The notes under the pieces were generated by a model, which was given only the letters and a program-made list of their open reading frames with translations, did not search any database and was not told where the DNA came from. The position numbers and the translations under genes were made by a program. This document shows, piece by piece, positions 1 through 8,411 of a DNA stretch of 40,139 bases (the first letter of the stretch is position 1; each line of letters starts with the position of its first letter). The DNA is from Cytophagales bacterium (GTDB taxonomy: Bacteria > Bacteroidota > Bacteroidia > Cytophagales > Thermoflexibacteraceae), in the NCBI GenBank assembly GCA_013298985.1, contig JAAFJS010000021.1:1-40139 (forward strand), read 5' to 3'.

Positions 1-1
1 A

Positions 2-472
2 TCGCTCAATGATTGCTTGGATAGTTTTCGCAAAAAACTCAGAAAAACAGAGGCAGATAATGAACACTATAAAAAAATTAAATGGATACTTTACAAACAA
101 TATCAGACCCTTTCAGACCAAGAATTAGACTCCTTACACCTCGCATTTGAGCAAAGTCCAAAACTGAAAGAATTGTATTTTACAAGAGAAAAGTTCCACC
201 ATATCCTTGAAAATAATAACGAAGTTGAACCCACTATAAAGCAATTAGATAATTGGATAGAGGAGGTAGAAAAAGGAAAAAACACCATCTTTGACACATT
301 CATTAAAACTTTGAAAAGTACAAAAAACTATGTAGCAAATTATGTCCAAAATAACCTCTCAAATGCTATAACGGAAGGACTGAACAACCTCATTAGAAGT
401 GTAAGAAGAACCGCTTTTGGTATGCCTAATTTTGAAAATCTGAGATGGAGGTGTTTAGCCATTTCTAATTGA
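2..472 (+). CDS. ISL3-family transposase, C-terminal part (5' end outside window)
   Basis: The frame is open from the first bases of the window (it reads S-L-N-D-C-L-D before the first possible TTG start at 17), so this is the tail of a longer gene. The C-terminal block NAITEGLNNLIRSVRRTAFG, followed by NFENLRWRCL, is the signature of the DDE transposase of ISL3 elements, where the last catalytic Glu sits in the EGLNN motif and is followed by a basic stretch and the NFENxRxR motif. Transposases of this family cut and rejoin the ends of their own element. No frameshift is visible in the part present, so the copy could be intact. Nothing can be said about the two upstream catalytic Asp residues. 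Confidence 0.8.
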   Translation, partial: SLNDCLDSFRKKLRKTEADNEHYKKIKWILYKQYQTLSDQELDSLHLAFEQSPKLKELYFTREKFHHILENNNEVEPTIKQLDNWIEEVEKGKNTIFDTFIKTLKSTKNYVANYVQNNLSNAITEGLNNLIRSVRRTAFGMPNFENLRWRCLAISN

Positions 473-474
473 TT

Positions 475-496
475 CCACAAAAATTGTCAGACAACC
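475..496. repeat. Putative right terminal inverted repeat of the ISL3 element
   Basis: Three bases after the transposase stop lies CCACAAAAATTGTCAGACAACC. Read inward on the other strand it begins GGTTGTCTGACA, which resembles the GG-rich outer tips and T-rich inner part of ISL3 terminal repeats. The matching left repeat is outside the window, so this is recognition by resemblance and position only. Confidence 0.4.
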
Positions 497-613
497 GAAA
501 GTTTTTTCTACCTTTAAGTATAAAACGTTCTCTTTTTTTCCTAAATCACTTGTTTTCCTTAAACTTGCAAGTCAATTTTATTTATACATTTCACATCTGA
601 CCTTACTATTTAG

Positions 614-2185
614 ATGACAAAAGCAGAAAAATTAGCCATTTTAGATACAAAAAATGCCGAAGCATTATTGGGTGGAGGCGCAGGGCGTATCGAAGCACAG
701 CACAAAAAAGGCAAACTCACCGCTCGCGAGCGTGTAGAACTCCTCCTTGATTTGGGTTCTTTTGAGGAGATAGGGAAGTTCGTGATGCACCGTTGCAAGG
801 ATTTTGGCTTGGACAAGGAGTATTACTTAGGTGATGGCGTAGTTACGGGCTATGGCACAGTGAATGGGCGTTTGGTATATGTTTTTTCCCAAGATTTTAC
901 TGTTTTTGGAGGCTCACTTTCAGAAACTCATGCGGAGAAAATCTGTAAAATCATGGACTTGGCAATGAAAAACGGCGCGCCCATCATTGGCTTAAACGAC
1001 TCTGGCGGTGCAAGAATCCAAGAAGGCGTGATGTCTTTGGGTGGCTATGCAGACATTTTTTACCGCAATACGCGTGCCTCTGGTGTGATTCCTCAAATCT
1101 CTGCTGTCATGGGACCTTGTGCGGGTGGCGCGGTCTATTCCCCTGCCATTACTGATTTTATTTTTATGGTCGAGAATACTTCTTATATGTTCGTAACAGG
1201 ACCTAACGTGGTCAAAACCGTTACCCATGAGGAAGTTACCTCCGAAGAACTTGGTGGCGCAAGTACGCACAGCACCAAAAGCGGTGTTACCCATTTTTCT
1301 TGTGCTAACGAATTGGCTTGCATCAACGAAATTAAACAGTTATTGAGTTTTATTCCGCAAAACTGTGAAGATGAAGCCCCTTTCCTGCCTTATCAATCTG
1401 ATGGAAATGAGCTTAGACCTGCGCTAAATGATATTTTGCCAGAAAACCCCAACCAGCCTTATGATATGCGTGAAGTGATTTATGGTATTATTGATGAAGG
1501 CGAAAGCGGAGTGCCGCCCAACGGTTTTCAGGAAGTGCATAAAAACTTTGCTGACAATATTTTGGTGGGTTTTGCACGCATTGGCGGCAGAAGCATTGGC
1601 ATTGTTGGCAATCAGCCTGCGGTATTGGCGGGTGTGCTGGACATCAATTCCAGTGTGAAAGCGGCGCGCTTTATTCGTTTCTGCGATTCTTTTAATATTC
1701 CTTTGCTCGTATTGGTAGATGTTCCTGGATTTTTGCCTGGTACAGACCAAGAGTGGCATGGCATCATCACCAATGGCGCAAAACTTTTGTATGCTTTCTG
1801 CGAGGCTACTGTCCCCAGAGTTACCGTTATCACGCGCAAGGCTTACGGTGGCGCGTATGACGTGATGAACTCCAAGCACATTGGCGCAGACATGAATTTT
1901 GCTTGGCACTCCGCCGAAATTGCCGTTATGGGAGCAAAAGGCGCGGCAGAAATTATTTTCAAAAAAGAAATCAGCGAGGCAGAAAACCCCGAAGCCAAAC
2001 TCCAAGAAAAGGTCGATGAATATACCCACAAATTTGCTACGCCTTACCGCGCCGCGCACAGGGGCTTTGTAGATGAGGTGATTACACCTGACATGACCAG
2101 AAAAAAGCTAATTTCGGCTTTCAAAATGCTTGAAAATAAGGTCGATACCTTGCCAAGGAAAAAGCATGGAAATATTCCTTTGTAA
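614..2185 (+). CDS. Acyl-CoA (propionyl-CoA type) carboxylase, carboxyltransferase beta subunit
   Basis: This 523-residue protein is the carboxyltransferase half of a biotin-dependent acyl-CoA carboxylase, most likely acting on propionyl-CoA to give methylmalonyl-CoA. It has the full two-domain crotonase-like architecture: an N-terminal half with [11 protein letters not shown] and [12 protein letters not shown] (acyl-CoA site and oxyanion hole) and a C-terminal half with [12 protein letters not shown] and [11 protein letters not shown]. The C-terminus RKKHGNIPL is typical of the PccB/MmdA group. Length is normal for the family. The ATG at 614 fits the usual N-terminus. The biotin carboxylase/biotin carrier partner is not in the window, so substrate choice and operon structure cannot be fixed; a decarboxylase subunit (MmdA) is the main alternative. 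A strong hairpin closes the unit downstream. Confidence 0.9.
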   Translation: MTKAEKLAILDTKNAEALLGGGAGRIEAQHKKGKLTARERVELLLDLGSFEEIGKFVMHRCKDFGLDKEYYLGDGVVTGYGTVNGRLVYVFSQDFTVFGGSLSETHAEKICKIMDLAMKNGAPIIGLNDSGGARIQEGVMSLGGYADIFYRNTRASGVIPQISAVMGPCAGGAVYSPAITDFIFMVENTSYMFVTGPNVVKTVTHEEVTSEELGGASTHSTKSGVTHFSCANELACINEIKQLLSFIPQNCEDEAPFLPYQSDGNELRPALNDILPENPNQPYDMREVIYGIIDEGESGVPPNGFQEVHKNFADNILVGFARIGGRSIGIVGNQPAVLAGVLDINSSVKAARFIRFCDSFNIPLLVLVDVPGFLPGTDQEWHGIITNGAKLLYAFCEATVPRVTVITRKAYGGAYDVMNSKHIGADMNFAWHSAEIAVMGAKGAAEIIFKKEISEAENPEAKLQEKVDEYTHKFATPYRAAHRGFVDEVITPDMTRKKLISAFKMLENKVDTLPRKKHGNIPL

Positions 2186-2191
2186 AAAGAA

Positions 2192-2236
2192 ATAGCGTTT
2201 GAAACTTGCGCGCATTTCAAAAGTTTCAAACGCTAT
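2192..2236. terminator. Bidirectional hairpin terminator
   Basis: A perfect 16-bp inverted repeat (2192-2207 with 2221-2236, outer arm ATAGCGTTTGAAACTT) encloses a 13-base loop. It lies between two converging genes whose stop codons are 71 bases apart, so it can serve both directions. The flanks are A-rich on the left (AAAAAGAA) but only moderately T-rich on the right. Confidence 0.75.
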
Positions 2237-2255
2237 CTAAAATCTTTGTGCTGCT

Positions 2256-3245
2256 TTACTTCGCCCAGCTATACAATCGTTTCCCTTGTGAATTTTGCAT
2301 GGAAATCCAAATATTTCGCTGTACTCCATCAGCATCTAAGTATTGCTGATGATATTGTCTAATAAGTTTATCTAAAACAGAAATATCACCTAAATATTCA
2401 AAAATAAAGTGATAGCGTACTTGTTTGCGACTATGAGAAGTAGCAGGCAAGAAAGATGGTTGTAAAGTTTCTCCTTTTTCGTCAATTTTAAAATAAATAT
2501 AATCTCCTGTAGGATAAGCTATAAACTTTGCATCTAATGTCTTCAATTTTTCTAAAAAATCAGCATAAAAATTATTTGGCATGGGTTCATTGTATTGAAA
2601 ATCACCCCAAATCATATTTTTAGGTAATTTCATTACTTTGGTTTGTAAAACTTTTACCAGCTTTTGTTCAGGCAATACTAACTCATAAAACTGTTTATCA
2701 ACTATTAACTTCCCTCGAATCGTTTTCTCTGTTAGTTGAGCAATTCGTTCTTTGGAAAGACTTTGTAGTATTAGCGAGTCCCCCATTTCTATAGTTAAGG
2801 GATAAACTCCATTTTCCAATTGATTGATTTTGATAGTAGTACGAGCTGAACCTATGGAAGCATCACCAAAGTTAATTTCAGGAACTTTGTCAAACTTCAT
2901 AGTAATACCTTCTGCATTGATAATCACCTCTCTCTTAATCCTATAACTTCCAGAGGAGTATTGTAAAATAGTAGCAAAATCTAACTGGAAGGATTGCCCA
3001 TTCTCACTGAGTTCATTCCAAAAACGAACACTCAATATTGTATCATTTTCTGGAATAATAAATGGTTTGGGCAAGCCATATAACCCATTTGTCTTTGGGA
3101 TAGTATCTTCATTATACGTATTTTTTGGAATACTGTCTTTCTTTATTATTTCGTAAGCAAGCTCTTCCTTGGGGCTAAGACGCTCATTTTTACAGCTATA
3201 GAGCAGGAAAAATAAAATAAAACATAGACAATTAATTTTTTTCAT
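2256..3245 (-). CDS. Putative lipoprotein of unknown function
   Basis: A 329-residue protein starting with a classic lipoprotein signal: positive MKK, a hydrophobic run (FILFFLLY) and the lipobox LLYSC with Cys18 as the probable lipidated residue. It is therefore expected to be anchored in the inner or outer membrane facing the periplasm. The mature part is mixed alpha/beta, without cysteine clusters or enzyme motifs that I recognise; it ends in W-I-S-M-Q-N-S-Q-G-K-R-L-Y-S-W-A-K. The gene stands alone, converging on the carboxyltransferase across a shared hairpin, and is divergent from pruA. I do not recognise a family. Confidence 0.7.
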   Translation of the reverse strand: MKKINCLCFILFFLLYSCKNERLSPKEELAYEIIKKDSIPKNTYNEDTIPKTNGLYGLPKPFIIPENDTILSVRFWNELSENGQSFQLDFATILQYSSGSYRIKREVIINAEGITMKFDKVPEINFGDASIGSARTTIKINQLENGVYPLTIEMGDSLILQSLSKERIAQLTEKTIRGKLIVDKQFYELVLPEQKLVKVLQTKVMKLPKNMIWGDFQYNEPMPNNFYADFLEKLKTLDAKFIAYPTGDYIYFKIDEKGETLQPSFLPATSHSRKQVRYHFIFEYLGDISVLDKLIRQYHQQYLDADGVQRNIWISMQNSQGKRLYSWAK

Positions 3246-3469
3246 GGTTTCTGCGAGATTTTTTAATTTTAAATATTACGATGTTATATGTTAGTTGGTT
3301 GCAAAAAGGGAAAGTATTTTTTTGCCTTGCTACTTATGAGTCAAATGCAGCCATTTTTTAGACTGCTTTGATTTATCAGATAATCCATGCTACAATGTTG
3401 TTTTTTCTGATGGCAGCCCAAAAAAGCAATCACATTACATTACGAACCATTTTTTTTGAAAATAATTTT

Positions 3470-3477
3470 TAACTTTG
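3470..3477 (+). promoter_or_regulatory. Bacteroidota -7 box (TAACTTTG) for pruA
   Basis: TAACTTTG followed by C matches the TAnnTTTG -7 consensus of the Bacteroidota primary sigma factor. It lies 27 bases before the ATG at 3505, leaving a short leader. No convincing -33 TTG was found at the usual spacing. The rest of the 3246-3504 gap shows no other structure. Confidence 0.5.
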
Positions 3478-3504
3478 CGACCTATCTAATCCCAAGTAAA
3501 AACC

Positions 3505-5139
3505 ATGATGACCTTCGGAAATTTTAAAGTACCTTTTCCAATCAATGAACCTGTAAAAAGTTACGCGCCTCACTCGCCCGAAAAGAAAGCGTTAAAGGCT
3601 ACACTCGCCACTATGAAAGCGGAACTAATTGATATTCCGATGTATATAGGCAGTGAAAAAGTTTATACTGACCACAAAGTACGCATCGCACCGCCCTACG
3701 AACACCAGCATACACTTGGTCATTTCAATATGGGCGATAGCTTGCACGTGGCGCAGGCGATACGCGCAGCCATGGGCGCAAAGTACGCATGGGCAAACTT
3801 AGCGTGGGAACACCGCGCAAGCATTTTTTTGAAGGCAGCAGACCTACTTGCTACTAAATACCGCGCCAGTATCAACGCCGCCACCATGCTCGGTCAGTCC
3901 AAAAATGCTTTTCAGGCAGAAATAGATGCCGCCTGCGAACTTATTGATTTTCTGCGCTTTAACGTTTATTTTATGACAGAGATTTATAGCCAGCAAGTCC
4001 AAAGCGCGGCAGGCATCTGGAATAGATTAGAACAAAGACCGTTGGAAGGTTTTGTATTTGCGGTTACGCCCTTCAATTTTACGGCGATTGGCGGCAATCT
4101 GCCCACTGCGCCCGCACTCATGGGCAATACGGTGGTGTGGAAGCCTGCTTTTACGCAGATTTACTCTGCCCAAGTTTTTATGGAAGTGTTACTCGAAGCG
4201 GGCTTGCCCGACGGCGTGATTAACCTCATTTATACCGAAGGTGCAGACGCGGGCGAGGTCGTTTTCAATCACCCAGATTTTGCAGGATTGCACTTTACAG
4301 GGAGTACAGGCGTTTTTCAACAGCTTTGGAAAACAATTGGCAATCGCATAGACAAATATAAATCTTACCCAAGAATAGTAGGCGAAACGGGCGGCAAAGA
4401 TTTTGTGGTGGCGCACAAGTCTGCTGACGCAAAAGCATTGGCAACAGCCTTAGTGAGAGGGGCGTTTGAGTTTCAGGGACAAAAATGCTCGGCGGCTTCG
4501 AGGGCTTATATTCCGTCCAATCTGTGGGAAGAAGTCAAAAATTACCTCATCGAAGATTTGAAATCTATCAAAATGGGTTCGCCCGAAGATTTTAGAAATT
4601 TTGTAAACGCAGTCATTGACGAACGTGCTTTTGATAAAATTACTAACTACATTGACGAAGCCAAAAAAGCACAAGGCGTAGAACTGATTGCAGGTGGAAA
4701 CTATGATAAATCAGTAGGTTATTTCATCGAGCCAACCATTTTTCGTGTAGACGATAACCAATATACGACTATGGTAGAAGAAATTTTTGGACCTGTTCTG
4801 ACTATTTATGTCTATCAGCCCGAACTTTTTGAGGAAGTTTTGGAATTAACGGATATGACCTCACCTTATGCCCTGACAGGAGCTATTTTTGCCCAAGACC
4901 GCTATGCCATAGATTTTGCTTCACAGAAATTGGTAAACGCGGCAGGCAATTTTTACATCAATGACAAGCCTACGGGCGCAGTAGTGGGGCAGCAACCTTT
5001 TGGAGGCGCAAGAGGTTCTGGCACAAACGACAAGGCGGGCGCAATTTACAACCTTTTGCGCTGGGTTTCCACACGCACTATCAAGGAAACATTCAATCCG
5101 CCCACAGATTATCGATACCCATTTTTGGAGGAAGAATAA
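3505..5139 (+). CDS. pruA: 1-pyrroline-5-carboxylate dehydrogenase (L-glutamate gamma-semialdehyde dehydrogenase)
   Basis: The enzyme oxidises L-glutamate gamma-semialdehyde (the open form of P5C) to glutamate with NAD+, the last step of proline catabolism. The 544-residue length and the N-terminus (G-N-F-K-V-P-F-P-I-N-E-P) match the stand-alone P5CDH group rather than the PutA fusion. Visible aldehyde dehydrogenase motifs in order: PFNFTAIGGNLPTAPALMGN (cofactor site), FTGSTGVF, GETGGKDF with the general base Glu294, GQKCSAASR with catalytic Cys328, EEIFGPVLTIYVY, and the C-terminal KPTGAVVGQQPFGGARGSGT that is characteristic of P5CDH. Two in-frame ATGs (3505, 3508) are possible starts. No proline dehydrogenase is adjacent. 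It has its own promoter-like -7 box and a hairpin downstream. Confidence 0.95.
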   Translation: MMTFGNFKVPFPINEPVKSYAPHSPEKKALKATLATMKAELIDIPMYIGSEKVYTDHKVRIAPPYEHQHTLGHFNMGDSLHVAQAIRAAMGAKYAWANLAWEHRASIFLKAADLLATKYRASINAATMLGQSKNAFQAEIDAACELIDFLRFNVYFMTEIYSQQVQSAAGIWNRLEQRPLEGFVFAVTPFNFTAIGGNLPTAPALMGNTVVWKPAFTQIYSAQVFMEVLLEAGLPDGVINLIYTEGADAGEVVFNHPDFAGLHFTGSTGVFQQLWKTIGNRIDKYKSYPRIVGETGGKDFVVAHKSADAKALATALVRGAFEFQGQKCSAASRAYIPSNLWEEVKNYLIEDLKSIKMGSPEDFRNFVNAVIDERAFDKITNYIDEAKKAQGVELIAGGNYDKSVGYFIEPTIFRVDDNQYTTMVEEIFGPVLTIYVYQPELFEEVLELTDMTSPYALTGAIFAQDRYAIDFASQKLVNAAGNFYINDKPTGAVVGQQPFGGARGSGTNDKAGAIYNLLRWVSTRTIKETFNPPTDYRYPFLEEE

Positions 5140-5155
5140 AAAAATCTTGAAAAAC

Positions 5156-5190
5156 GTGCTTATTTATAGCAGTAAGGCGTAAATAAGCAC
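5156..5190. terminator. Hairpin terminator between pruA and the GNAT gene
   Basis: An 11-bp perfect inverted repeat (GTGCTTATTTA at 5156-5166 with its complement at 5180-5190), loop 13 bases, preceded by A-rich sequence and followed by CTTTT. It sits in the 55-base gap between two converging genes, so it probably works in both directions. Confidence 0.7.
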
Positions 5191-5194
5191 CTTT

Positions 5195-5692
5195 TCAAAT
5201 GAGTTTGTCCATGATTAGGTCTTCCATCAAAAAACCATTTCCTATGTCAATATTTTCTGAACCAACTTTTTCAAAGCCTATCTTTTCATAAAAATAAATT
5301 GCCTTATTGTGCTTATTTACATTCAAAGACAAGGTAGAATTATTATTCTTTTTGGCAATTTCTATGATTTCATTCATCAGGCTTTTACCTACGCCCTTGC
5401 CCTGCGCGCTGGGAAGTACATAAATTTTATGAATTTTGGTCTTGTCTGTTCCTTTATAATTGGTTTCGTAAGATGCGTAGCCTAAGCAGTTTATGTCCTC
5501 TTGGGCAAGCAAAAAAACATGATTTTTTTGCTCGACTTGTTCCGCAATAGCCTCCATGCTATACATCATTTCCAACATATATTTTATTTGGGCGATGGAG
5601 AGAATTTCCGCAAAAGTTGGAAACCAAGTTTCGTGGGCTATTTGCTGGATAGTAGCGTAGTTCTCTTTTTTAGCAATATTAATTTGAATCAT
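5195..5692 (-). CDS. GNAT-family N-acetyltransferase
   Basis: A 165-residue acetyltransferase of the GNAT superfamily. The acetyl-CoA pyrophosphate-binding loop is clear: QGKGVG at residues 97-102 after the beta-strand KIYVLPS. The later segment N-K-H-N-K-A-I-x-F-Y-E-K-I-G-F is the usual GNAT motif B region (NxxAxxFYxxxGF). Overall it resembles the small-molecule polyamine/amino-acid type rather than the ribosomal RimI type, but the acceptor cannot be read from sequence. It begins 34 bases after the stop of lutC on the same strand, so it may be the last gene of that operon or have its own promoter. Confidence 0.85.
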   Translation of the reverse strand: MIQINIAKKENYATIQQIAHETWFPTFAEILSIAQIKYMLEMMYSMEAIAEQVEQKNHVFLLAQEDINCLGYASYETNYKGTDKTKIHKIYVLPSAQGKGVGKSLMNEIIEIAKKNNNSTLSLNVNKHNKAIYFYEKIGFEKVGSENIDIGNGFLMEDLIMDKLI

Positions 5693-5726
5693 ACTTTTTG
5701 GTAAAGTTGAATTTTCGGGGAGTAGT

Positions 5727-6311
5727 TCAAACCAAATACACTTTTAAGCTACGCGCACCATGCGCGCCAATCACCAGCGATTGCTCTATGTCAGCCGTTT
5801 TGGAAGGTCCTGCAAGGAAAAGTCCAAAACCTATCTCATTGATTTTTAAGTTTTTGTACGCTTTGTGCATATTTTCCACGAGATTTTCTTTTTTCAAAAC
5901 AATGATGAGGTGCTGGGTAATAAAAGGCAGCACTCGATGCCCGCCAAAGCAAGTTTCGTCGAGCCAAATAGAACCATTCTCGGCTACACCCATGCGCCCT
6001 TCTATGATTGCCAAATCCACCAAAGCCAAGTCATGTGCGTCTTTGATTTGTGCTATATCTTCACCTATTATCTCTAAATTTGGGTATAAATTAATGATTT
6101 TCAAAGTTTTAGAAAAATACAGGGAAATATCTTTTTTGATAAAATCAACGTCTGCCTCCACAGCCTCTCCGCCAATACTTTTGAGTACCGCTACAAATTT
6201 CTGCACCTTATCATCTGTAAAGTTTTCAAAATCAATGTTGGTTGGTAAAGCAACTTCCTCTTTGGGACGGTTTTGGCGAATATTAGAAAGTATTTTTTCT
6301 CTACTGCTCAT
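5727..6311 (-). CDS. lutC: Lactate utilization protein C (LUD domain)
   Basis: This 194-residue protein is a LUD-domain protein of the LutC/YkgG type, the third subunit of the non-flavin L-lactate oxidising complex LutABC. Recognisable features are the start SSREKILSNIR, the central segment IEGRMGVAENGSIWL and the C-terminal A-G-P-S-K-T-A-D-I-E-Q-S-L-V-x-G-A-H-G-A block, which is the most conserved part of the LUD fold. Its ATG lies inside the 3' end of lutB (11-bp overlap), showing translational coupling. LutB carries its own LUD domain, so the pair provides two. Confidence 0.9.
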   Translation of the reverse strand: MSSREKILSNIRQNRPKEEVALPTNIDFENFTDDKVQKFVAVLKSIGGEAVEADVDFIKKDISLYFSKTLKIINLYPNLEIIGEDIAQIKDAHDLALVDLAIIEGRMGVAENGSIWLDETCFGGHRVLPFITQHLIIVLKKENLVENMHKAYKNLKINEIGFGLFLAGPSKTADIEQSLVIGAHGARSLKVYLV

Positions 6312-7680
6312 TTTTGTTATTATTTCTATTTTTCAGATACCATTCTCTAAAACTTTCTTTGGGTGGCGCGGGCATTTCCCTGTTTTTAAACCACTTGTTT
6401 AACGAATTATTGACCAAAAATGGGGCGAAACGCATGGTTTGCCTCCCCATTTTGCCTGCAAAACGATAAATTTTGGGGTTTGAAAGCACTGTATTCATCA
6501 GTTTGATACCTTGCGTTTTCTCAAATCCTGCATAGCCTTCGTTAATAACCTCTTGTCGCCACTTCCAAATCTGCTCGTGAATGTTTATTTTGACGGGGCA
6601 AACATTGGTGCAACTGCCACAAAGCGTAGAGGCAAACGGTAAATCTTTATTTTTTTTCATGTCCAAGTTAGGCGCAAGGATAATTCCGATAGGTCCCGCT
6701 ACGGCGCTGTGGTAAGAATGTCCGCCACTCCGACGATATACAGGGCAGGTATTCATGCACGCACCGCAGCGAATACACTTCAAGGAACTTCTGAAATCTT
6801 CGCGACCTAACTGCGTGGAACGCCCATTATCCACAATGATTACGTGCATTTCCTGACCTGCGCGCGGCTTTTGGAAATGACTCGAATACGTCGTAACAGG
6901 CTGACCTGTCGCACTACGCGCCAACAAACGCAGGAAAACACCTAAATTCTCTGCTTTGGGAATAATTTTCTCGAAACCCATGCAAGCAATATGCACTTTT
7001 GCTAAGTGCGCGCCCATGTCTGCATTGCCTTCGTTCGTACAGACCACAAATCCTCCCGTTTCAGCAATCGCAAAGTTTACGCCTGTGAGTGCCAAATCTG
7101 CGGCAATGAATTTTTCCCTCAAATGTTGTCGAGCCGCTTCGGTGAGGTATTGAGGGTCAGAGGCACCTTTTTCCGTACCGAGATGCTCATGGAAAGTATC
7201 GCCCACATCTTGTTTTTTGAGGTGAATTGCAGGCAAAACGATATGGCTTGGCGGTTCGTTGCGTAGCTGAACAATTCTCTCACCAAGGTCAGTATCAATG
7301 ACTTCTATGCCGTTTTTTTCCAAAAAAGGATTCAAATGACATTCTTCAGTAAGCATGGATTTGGATTTGACCATTTTTTTAAAGCCATGCTTTTGCAAGA
7401 TTTGTAGAACAAGTTGGTTATGCTCCTCTGCGTCAGCCGCCCAGTGAATTTGAATCCCGTTTTGCTGTGCTTTTTCCTCAAATTCAAGTAGATACGTATC
7501 CATATTTGCCAATACATTTTCCTTGATTTGTGAGGCAATATCTCGCAAATTTTCCCATTCAGGGATAGCAAAAGCTGCCTTGTCGCGCTTTTGGCGGATA
7601 AACCAAAGCGACTCGTCATGCCAATCAACGCGAGGCTCGTCTTGGTTAAAAATATCAGAAGCCTGTGAATGTGTTTTCAT
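6301..7680 (-). CDS. lutB: Lactate utilization protein B (LUD domain plus iron-sulfur ferredoxin domain)
   Basis: A 459-residue subunit with an N-terminal LUD domain (about 70-300, including AETGGFVVCTNEGNADM) and two cysteine clusters for [4Fe-4S] centres: CIRCGACMNTCP and CGSCTNVCPVKI. The C-terminal W-R-Q-E-V-I-N-E-G-Y-A region is typical of LutB. It moves electrons from lactate oxidation inside the cytoplasmic LutABC complex. The gene overlaps lutA by 4 bp (ATGA) and lutC by 11 bp, so the three are expected in fixed ratio. Length and domain order are normal for the family. Confidence 0.93.
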   Translation of the reverse strand: MKTHSQASDIFNQDEPRVDWHDESLWFIRQKRDKAAFAIPEWENLRDIASQIKENVLANMDTYLLEFEEKAQQNGIQIHWAADAEEHNQLVLQILQKHGFKKMVKSKSMLTEECHLNPFLEKNGIEVIDTDLGERIVQLRNEPPSHIVLPAIHLKKQDVGDTFHEHLGTEKGASDPQYLTEAARQHLREKFIAADLALTGVNFAIAETGGFVVCTNEGNADMGAHLAKVHIACMGFEKIIPKAENLGVFLRLLARSATGQPVTTYSSHFQKPRAGQEMHVIIVDNGRSTQLGREDFRSSLKCIRCGACMNTCPVYRRSGGHSYHSAVAGPIGIILAPNLDMKKNKDLPFASTLCGSCTNVCPVKINIHEQIWKWRQEVINEGYAGFEKTQGIKLMNTVLSNPKIYRFAGKMGRQTMRFAPFLVNNSLNKWFKNREMPAPPKESFREWYLKNRNNNKNEQ

Positions 7681-8411
7681 TTTGAATTAAGAATTTCTGC
7701 AATGTGAATTATTTTTACCTCACTTTTTTGTCTTTTCAAAATCCCTTCTAAGTGCATCAGGCAAGACATATCGCCACCTGTGATGTATTCTACTTTTTTT
7801 GAAAGATGGTCTGCCACTCGGTCTTTGCCCATTTTGACTGAAACTGCCTCTTCGGTTACACAAAAAGTACCACCGAATCCACAACATTCATCATTTCTGT
7901 TCAGCTCTGCCAACTCTAAACCTTTGACCTGTTTCAAAAGTGAAAGTGGCTTCGAAAATCGTTCGCCTACTTTCTCTGACATAGACGATAAGCCCAACAT
8001 TCGCTGTCCATGACAGCTATTGTGAAAGCCCACTCGATGCTCAAAAGTGGCGTTTATTTTTTCAACTTTTAAAATATCCGTTAAAAACTCGCACAATTCA
8101 AATGTCTGATGCTGTAAAAATTCAGCTTGTTCCTTATTTTCGGCACTGTGCAAATGCTCTTTGATGTGCAACACGCAACTGCCCGAAGGCGAAACCACAT
8201 AGTCGATGCCCTTAAAATTTTCAATAAAATTGGCATTACAGCCCTTGGTCAAGCCAGCAAAGCCCGAATTTGCCATAGGTTGCCCGCAGCAAGTCTGGTT
8301 GAGAGGATAGCTTACGTCCATACCCAATTTTTCCAGTACCTCCAATGTGGCGATACCCACTTGTGGATAAAATTGGTCAATATAACAAGGAATAAAAAGT
8401 CCTACTTTCAT
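7677..8411 (-). CDS. lutA: Lactate utilization protein A (CCG-domain Fe-S oxidoreductase)
   Basis: A 244-residue protein with two cysteine-rich CCG domains, as in LutA/YkgE and the heterodisulfide reductase/GlpC group: the first ends in QTCCGQPMANSG, the second has NSCHGQRMLG and NDECCGFGGTF. Such domains bind an iron-sulfur cluster and form, with LutB and LutC, the L-lactate oxidising system. It begins with VGLFIPCYIDQFYP, normal for LutA. Its start codon overlaps the stop of the upstream sugar kinase by 4 bp, which ties lactate oxidation to that kinase in one transcript. Confidence 0.93.
   Translation of the reverse strand: MKVGLFIPCYIDQFYPQVGIATLEVLEKLGMDVSYPLNQTCCGQPMANSGFAGLTKGCNANFIENFKGIDYVVSPSGSCVLHIKEHLHSAENKEQAEFLQHQTFELCEFLTDILKVEKINATFEHRVGFHNSCHGQRMLGLSSMSEKVGERFSKPLSLLKQVKGLELAELNRNDECCGFGGTFCVTEEAVSVKMGKDRVADHLSKKVEYITGGDMSCLMHLEGILKRQKSEVKIIHIAEILNSK

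Larger units (their letters stand above)
1..496 (+). mobile_element. Right end of an ISL3-family insertion sequence
   Basis: The first 472 bases encode the C-terminal part of an ISL3-type transposase, and a candidate terminal inverted repeat follows at 475-496, so the element probably ends near 496. The left end lies outside the window, so neither the second inverted repeat nor the target duplication can be checked. The next gene starts 118 bases further on. Family assignment rests on the transposase C-terminus; the exact boundary is inferred. Confidence 0.6.

Noticed and set aside
1424-2059. 211-codon minus-strand frame opposite the carboxyltransferase
   Set aside because: Antisense to a highly conserved gene; no domain recognised.
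5698-6402. 234-codon plus-strand frame opposite lutC
   Set aside because: It is antisense to a well-supported gene, and its product has no family features; low-complexity Ser/Phe composition is typical of a shadow frame.
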